DNA of 64,000 nucleotides. Origin: JAYQKL01 sp049889415 (GTDB taxonomy: Bacteria; Pseudomonadota; Alphaproteobacteria; RS24). Positions 62,683 to 64,000 of the stretch are shown in pieces. Made by a program: the position numbers and the translations under genes. The notes under the pieces were generated by a model that ran no database searches, was not told the origin of the DNA, and worked only from the letters and a program-made list of their open reading frames with translations. The stretch spans positions 492,229 to 556,228 of the forward strand of contig JBMHDL010000003.1 of the NCBI GenBank assembly GCA_049889415.1. The letters run 5' to 3'. Position 1 is the first letter of the stretch, and each line of letters opens with the position of its first letter.

Positions 62683-63748
62683 TCCAATCGGCCGTCATAC
62701 CCTGCTCCTGCTGCTGACAGCCGGACTGCTGGGCGTTTCAGCCGTAATGCCGGCCAACGCACATGACCCGCGCCCGTTGGTCATTGATGTCTCGGTGCTG
62801 GCCCTTACAGATCCCGACAGGCGCTTCGTCGCCGTCAGTTGGACAACCCCTGCCTCACTGCCCTTCAGCAAACGCCCAAACGTTAGTTTGCCCGACTGCA
62901 CGCAAACGACAAAGGCGCCCGATAGGATCACGTCACGCGCCTATCATGCGCAAACAAGCTATGCCTGCCCGAAAAAACTGAAGACGACCAATGCCGGCAT
63001 CCACTATCCGGACGGCAATCCAGCCTTGCCCAGCTTTGTCACGCTTACCGGACTATCGGCGCAAAGCTCAGCCTTGCTGGCGCCCGGACAAACCTCTTTC
63101 GCGGTCCCCTTGTCCCCCGAGGCCGTGGCCGGCGGCGAAGCAACACAAACCCTAAACCCCACTGCAGGCGCTTATCTGCCGCTTGGCATCAGCCATATTC
63201 TCGTCGGCACTGACCATTTGCTGTTTCTGGTCTGTCTCATGCTGTTGGCGCCAGCCATCCGCCCCCTGCTGATTTTGCTGACCGGTTTCACCCTGTCGCA
63301 CTCCCTGACCCTGGCTTTGCACAGCTTGGGGGCCATTTCAGTCCCAAGCCAAGTCGTTGAACCCCTGATTGCGCTGAGCATTGCGGTTCTGGCGGCGGAA
63401 CTATATCGCAACACCAAATCCACTCTGACCCGGCACTACCCGTTTGCCGTAACCTTCGGGTTCGGCCTGCTGCACGGCCTCGGCTTTGCCGGTGTGTTGC
63501 AAGAATTGGGCCTGCCGGAGGGACAGCAATTATCGGCACTGTTATTGTTTAATGTCGGGGTGGAAATCGGCCAAATCCTGTTTGTCGGGACTGTTGGCGC
63601 ACTGTATCTTGCGGCGCGGCGGGTTGATCTTGTCCCGACGGCCTTTCATGGCGCCGGCACCCCGACGGTTCCGACAAAACTTGTCCTGACCGGTGTCGGC
63701 AGCATCGCCGCCTATTGGTTTTTAAGCCGCCTACCGGGATTGCTCTGA
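62663..63748 (+). CDS. HupE/UreJ-family membrane protein
   Basis: A 361-residue protein with signal peptide (about 1-34; ends ANAHDP), a periplasmic N-terminal part (about 35-165) and then six or seven membrane segments with the conserved histidines ISHILVGTDHLLFL, SHSLTLALH and LLHGLGFAGV. The family includes nickel permeases of hydrogenase and urease loci, but no such genes lie nearby, so a metal-transport role is only a guess. The frame could start at an upstream TTG; I used the ATG inside the PPIase 3' end. Confidence 0.85.
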   Translation: MPAHRTDPIGRHTLLLLLTAGLLGVSAVMPANAHDPRPLVIDVSVLALTDPDRRFVAVSWTTPASLPFSKRPNVSLPDCTQTTKAPDRITSRAYHAQTSYACPKKLKTTNAGIHYPDGNPALPSFVTLTGLSAQSSALLAPGQTSFAVPLSPEAVAGGEATQTLNPTAGAYLPLGISHILVGTDHLLFLVCLMLLAPAIRPLLILLTGFTLSHSLTLALHSLGAISVPSQVVEPLIALSIAVLAAELYRNTKSTLTRHYPFAVTFGFGLLHGLGFAGVLQELGLPEGQQLSALLLFNVGVEIGQILFVGTVGALYLAARRVDLVPTAFHGAGTPTVPTKLVLTGVGSIAAYWFLSRLPGLL

Positions 63749-63760
63749 CCCTATAGCCAT

Positions 63761-63789
63761 AAAAAAACCCCGCCATCGAAATGGCGGGG
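63761..63789 (-). terminator. Rho-independent terminator between HupE and the TonB-receptor gene
   Basis: Perfect 9-base stem CCCCGCCAT / ATGGCGGGG (63768-63776 and 63781-63789) with loop CGAA. On the minus strand it is followed by seven T, so it ends the TonB-receptor transcript; read on the plus strand it is followed by a weaker CTCTTT and may also serve the HupE operon. Confidence 0.9.
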
Positions 63790-63813
63790 CTCTTTATCAG
63801 TGATCCGTTGAAC

Positions 63814-64000
63814 TTAGAATTCAAATCCAACTGTCATACCGAACTGACGACGCTGGACAACAGACGCGAAGGCGAATGCACCGGCATCAAACGGACGTGA
63901 AATACGGCCGCCCTCTTCAAGAATATCATTTCCGAAGAGTGTCACTTTCAGGGTTTGACCACCTTCTGTTTCCGTCGTGTAGGTCGCTGACAGATCCAGC
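63814..64000 (-). CDS. TonB-dependent outer-membrane receptor, C-terminal 61 residues only
   Basis: The gene enters from the right edge. The translated end (LDLSATYTTETEGGQTLKV, then a variable part and VQRRQFGMTVGFEF) shows amphipathic strands, the GAFAFASVVQRRQFGMTVGFEF last strands and a C-terminal Phe, characteristic of barrel receptors for siderophores, vitamins or glycans. Substrate cannot be inferred from this fragment. Confidence 0.78.
   Translation of the reverse strand, partial: LDLSATYTTETEGGQTLKVTLFGNDILEEGGRISRPFDAGAFAFASVVQRRQFGMTVGFEF

Noticed and set aside
63814..64000. A complete small outer-membrane protein at the right edge
   Set aside because: The frame is open to the window edge and the sequence looks like the last strands of a large receptor, so it is a fragment.

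Overview
The window looks like a chromosomal segment of an alphaproteobacterium, probably marine and free-living. The evidence is gene order and gene families: a GatB/YqeY-dnaG-rpoD operon, a carAB-greA block followed by an ELM1-family gene and trxB, an ArsR-methyltransferase regulator in front of metF-metH, and a complete retinal-synthesis operon with a Brp/Blh-type carotene dioxygenase. Marine groups such as SAR116 would fit, but nothing here fixes the genus. I see no phage, transposase, integrase, plasmid gene or CRISPR array. Coding density is high, most operons have overlapping start and stop codons, and most of the window is ordinary chromosome.

Layout. 1-3203 (minus): a truncated DUF374 acyltransferase, gor, rpiA and a TerB-DnaJ co-chaperone. 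3291-8816 (minus): metH, metF and the ArsR-methyltransferase regulator, with a perfect inverted repeat just upstream that I take to be its operator. 8956-10386 (plus): mlaA and mlaC for phospholipid trafficking. 10376-14728 (minus): ettA and small lipid or metabolic enzymes. 14762-19695 (minus): a CAU-anticodon tRNA, panD, rpoD, dnaG and yqeY. 20153-25168 (plus): carA, carB and greA. 25190-31677: an Lrp-type regulator, an ELM1 protein, a 2OG-Fe(II) oxygenase, an unrecognised 654-residue protein, trxB and a convergent aminotransferase. 31853-36206 (plus): uvrB, a membrane methyltransferase and a photolyase/cryptochrome.

36203-44027 (minus) is the most distinctive block. It is one apparent operon, crtE-crtI-crtB-crtY-blh-idi2, making beta-carotene and cleaving it to retinal. 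It is followed by two small genes that together resemble a photolyase cut into its FAD-binding and alpha/beta halves, in the reverse of the usual order. A complete photolyase gene lies convergent to it, so light use and light repair are packed together. No opsin gene is visible in the window.

44176-64000 holds a thiolase, a phosphotransferase, an M48 lipoprotein protease, four-codon-box tRNAs (Pro and two Thr), a TPR/beta-barrel outer-membrane protein paired with a very acidic 1105-residue FecR-TSP3 protein, a drug/metabolite transporter, a flavoprotein, a methyltransferase, a pair of acyl-CoA dehydrogenases, a zinc-free alcohol-dehydrogenase-fold reductase, a DUF3604/parvulin/HupE gene triad, and the 3' end of a TonB-dependent receptor. 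Best leads for novelty are the split photolyase in the retinal operon, the FecR-TSP3/barrel pair, the unknown protein coupled to trxB, and the DUF3604 triad.
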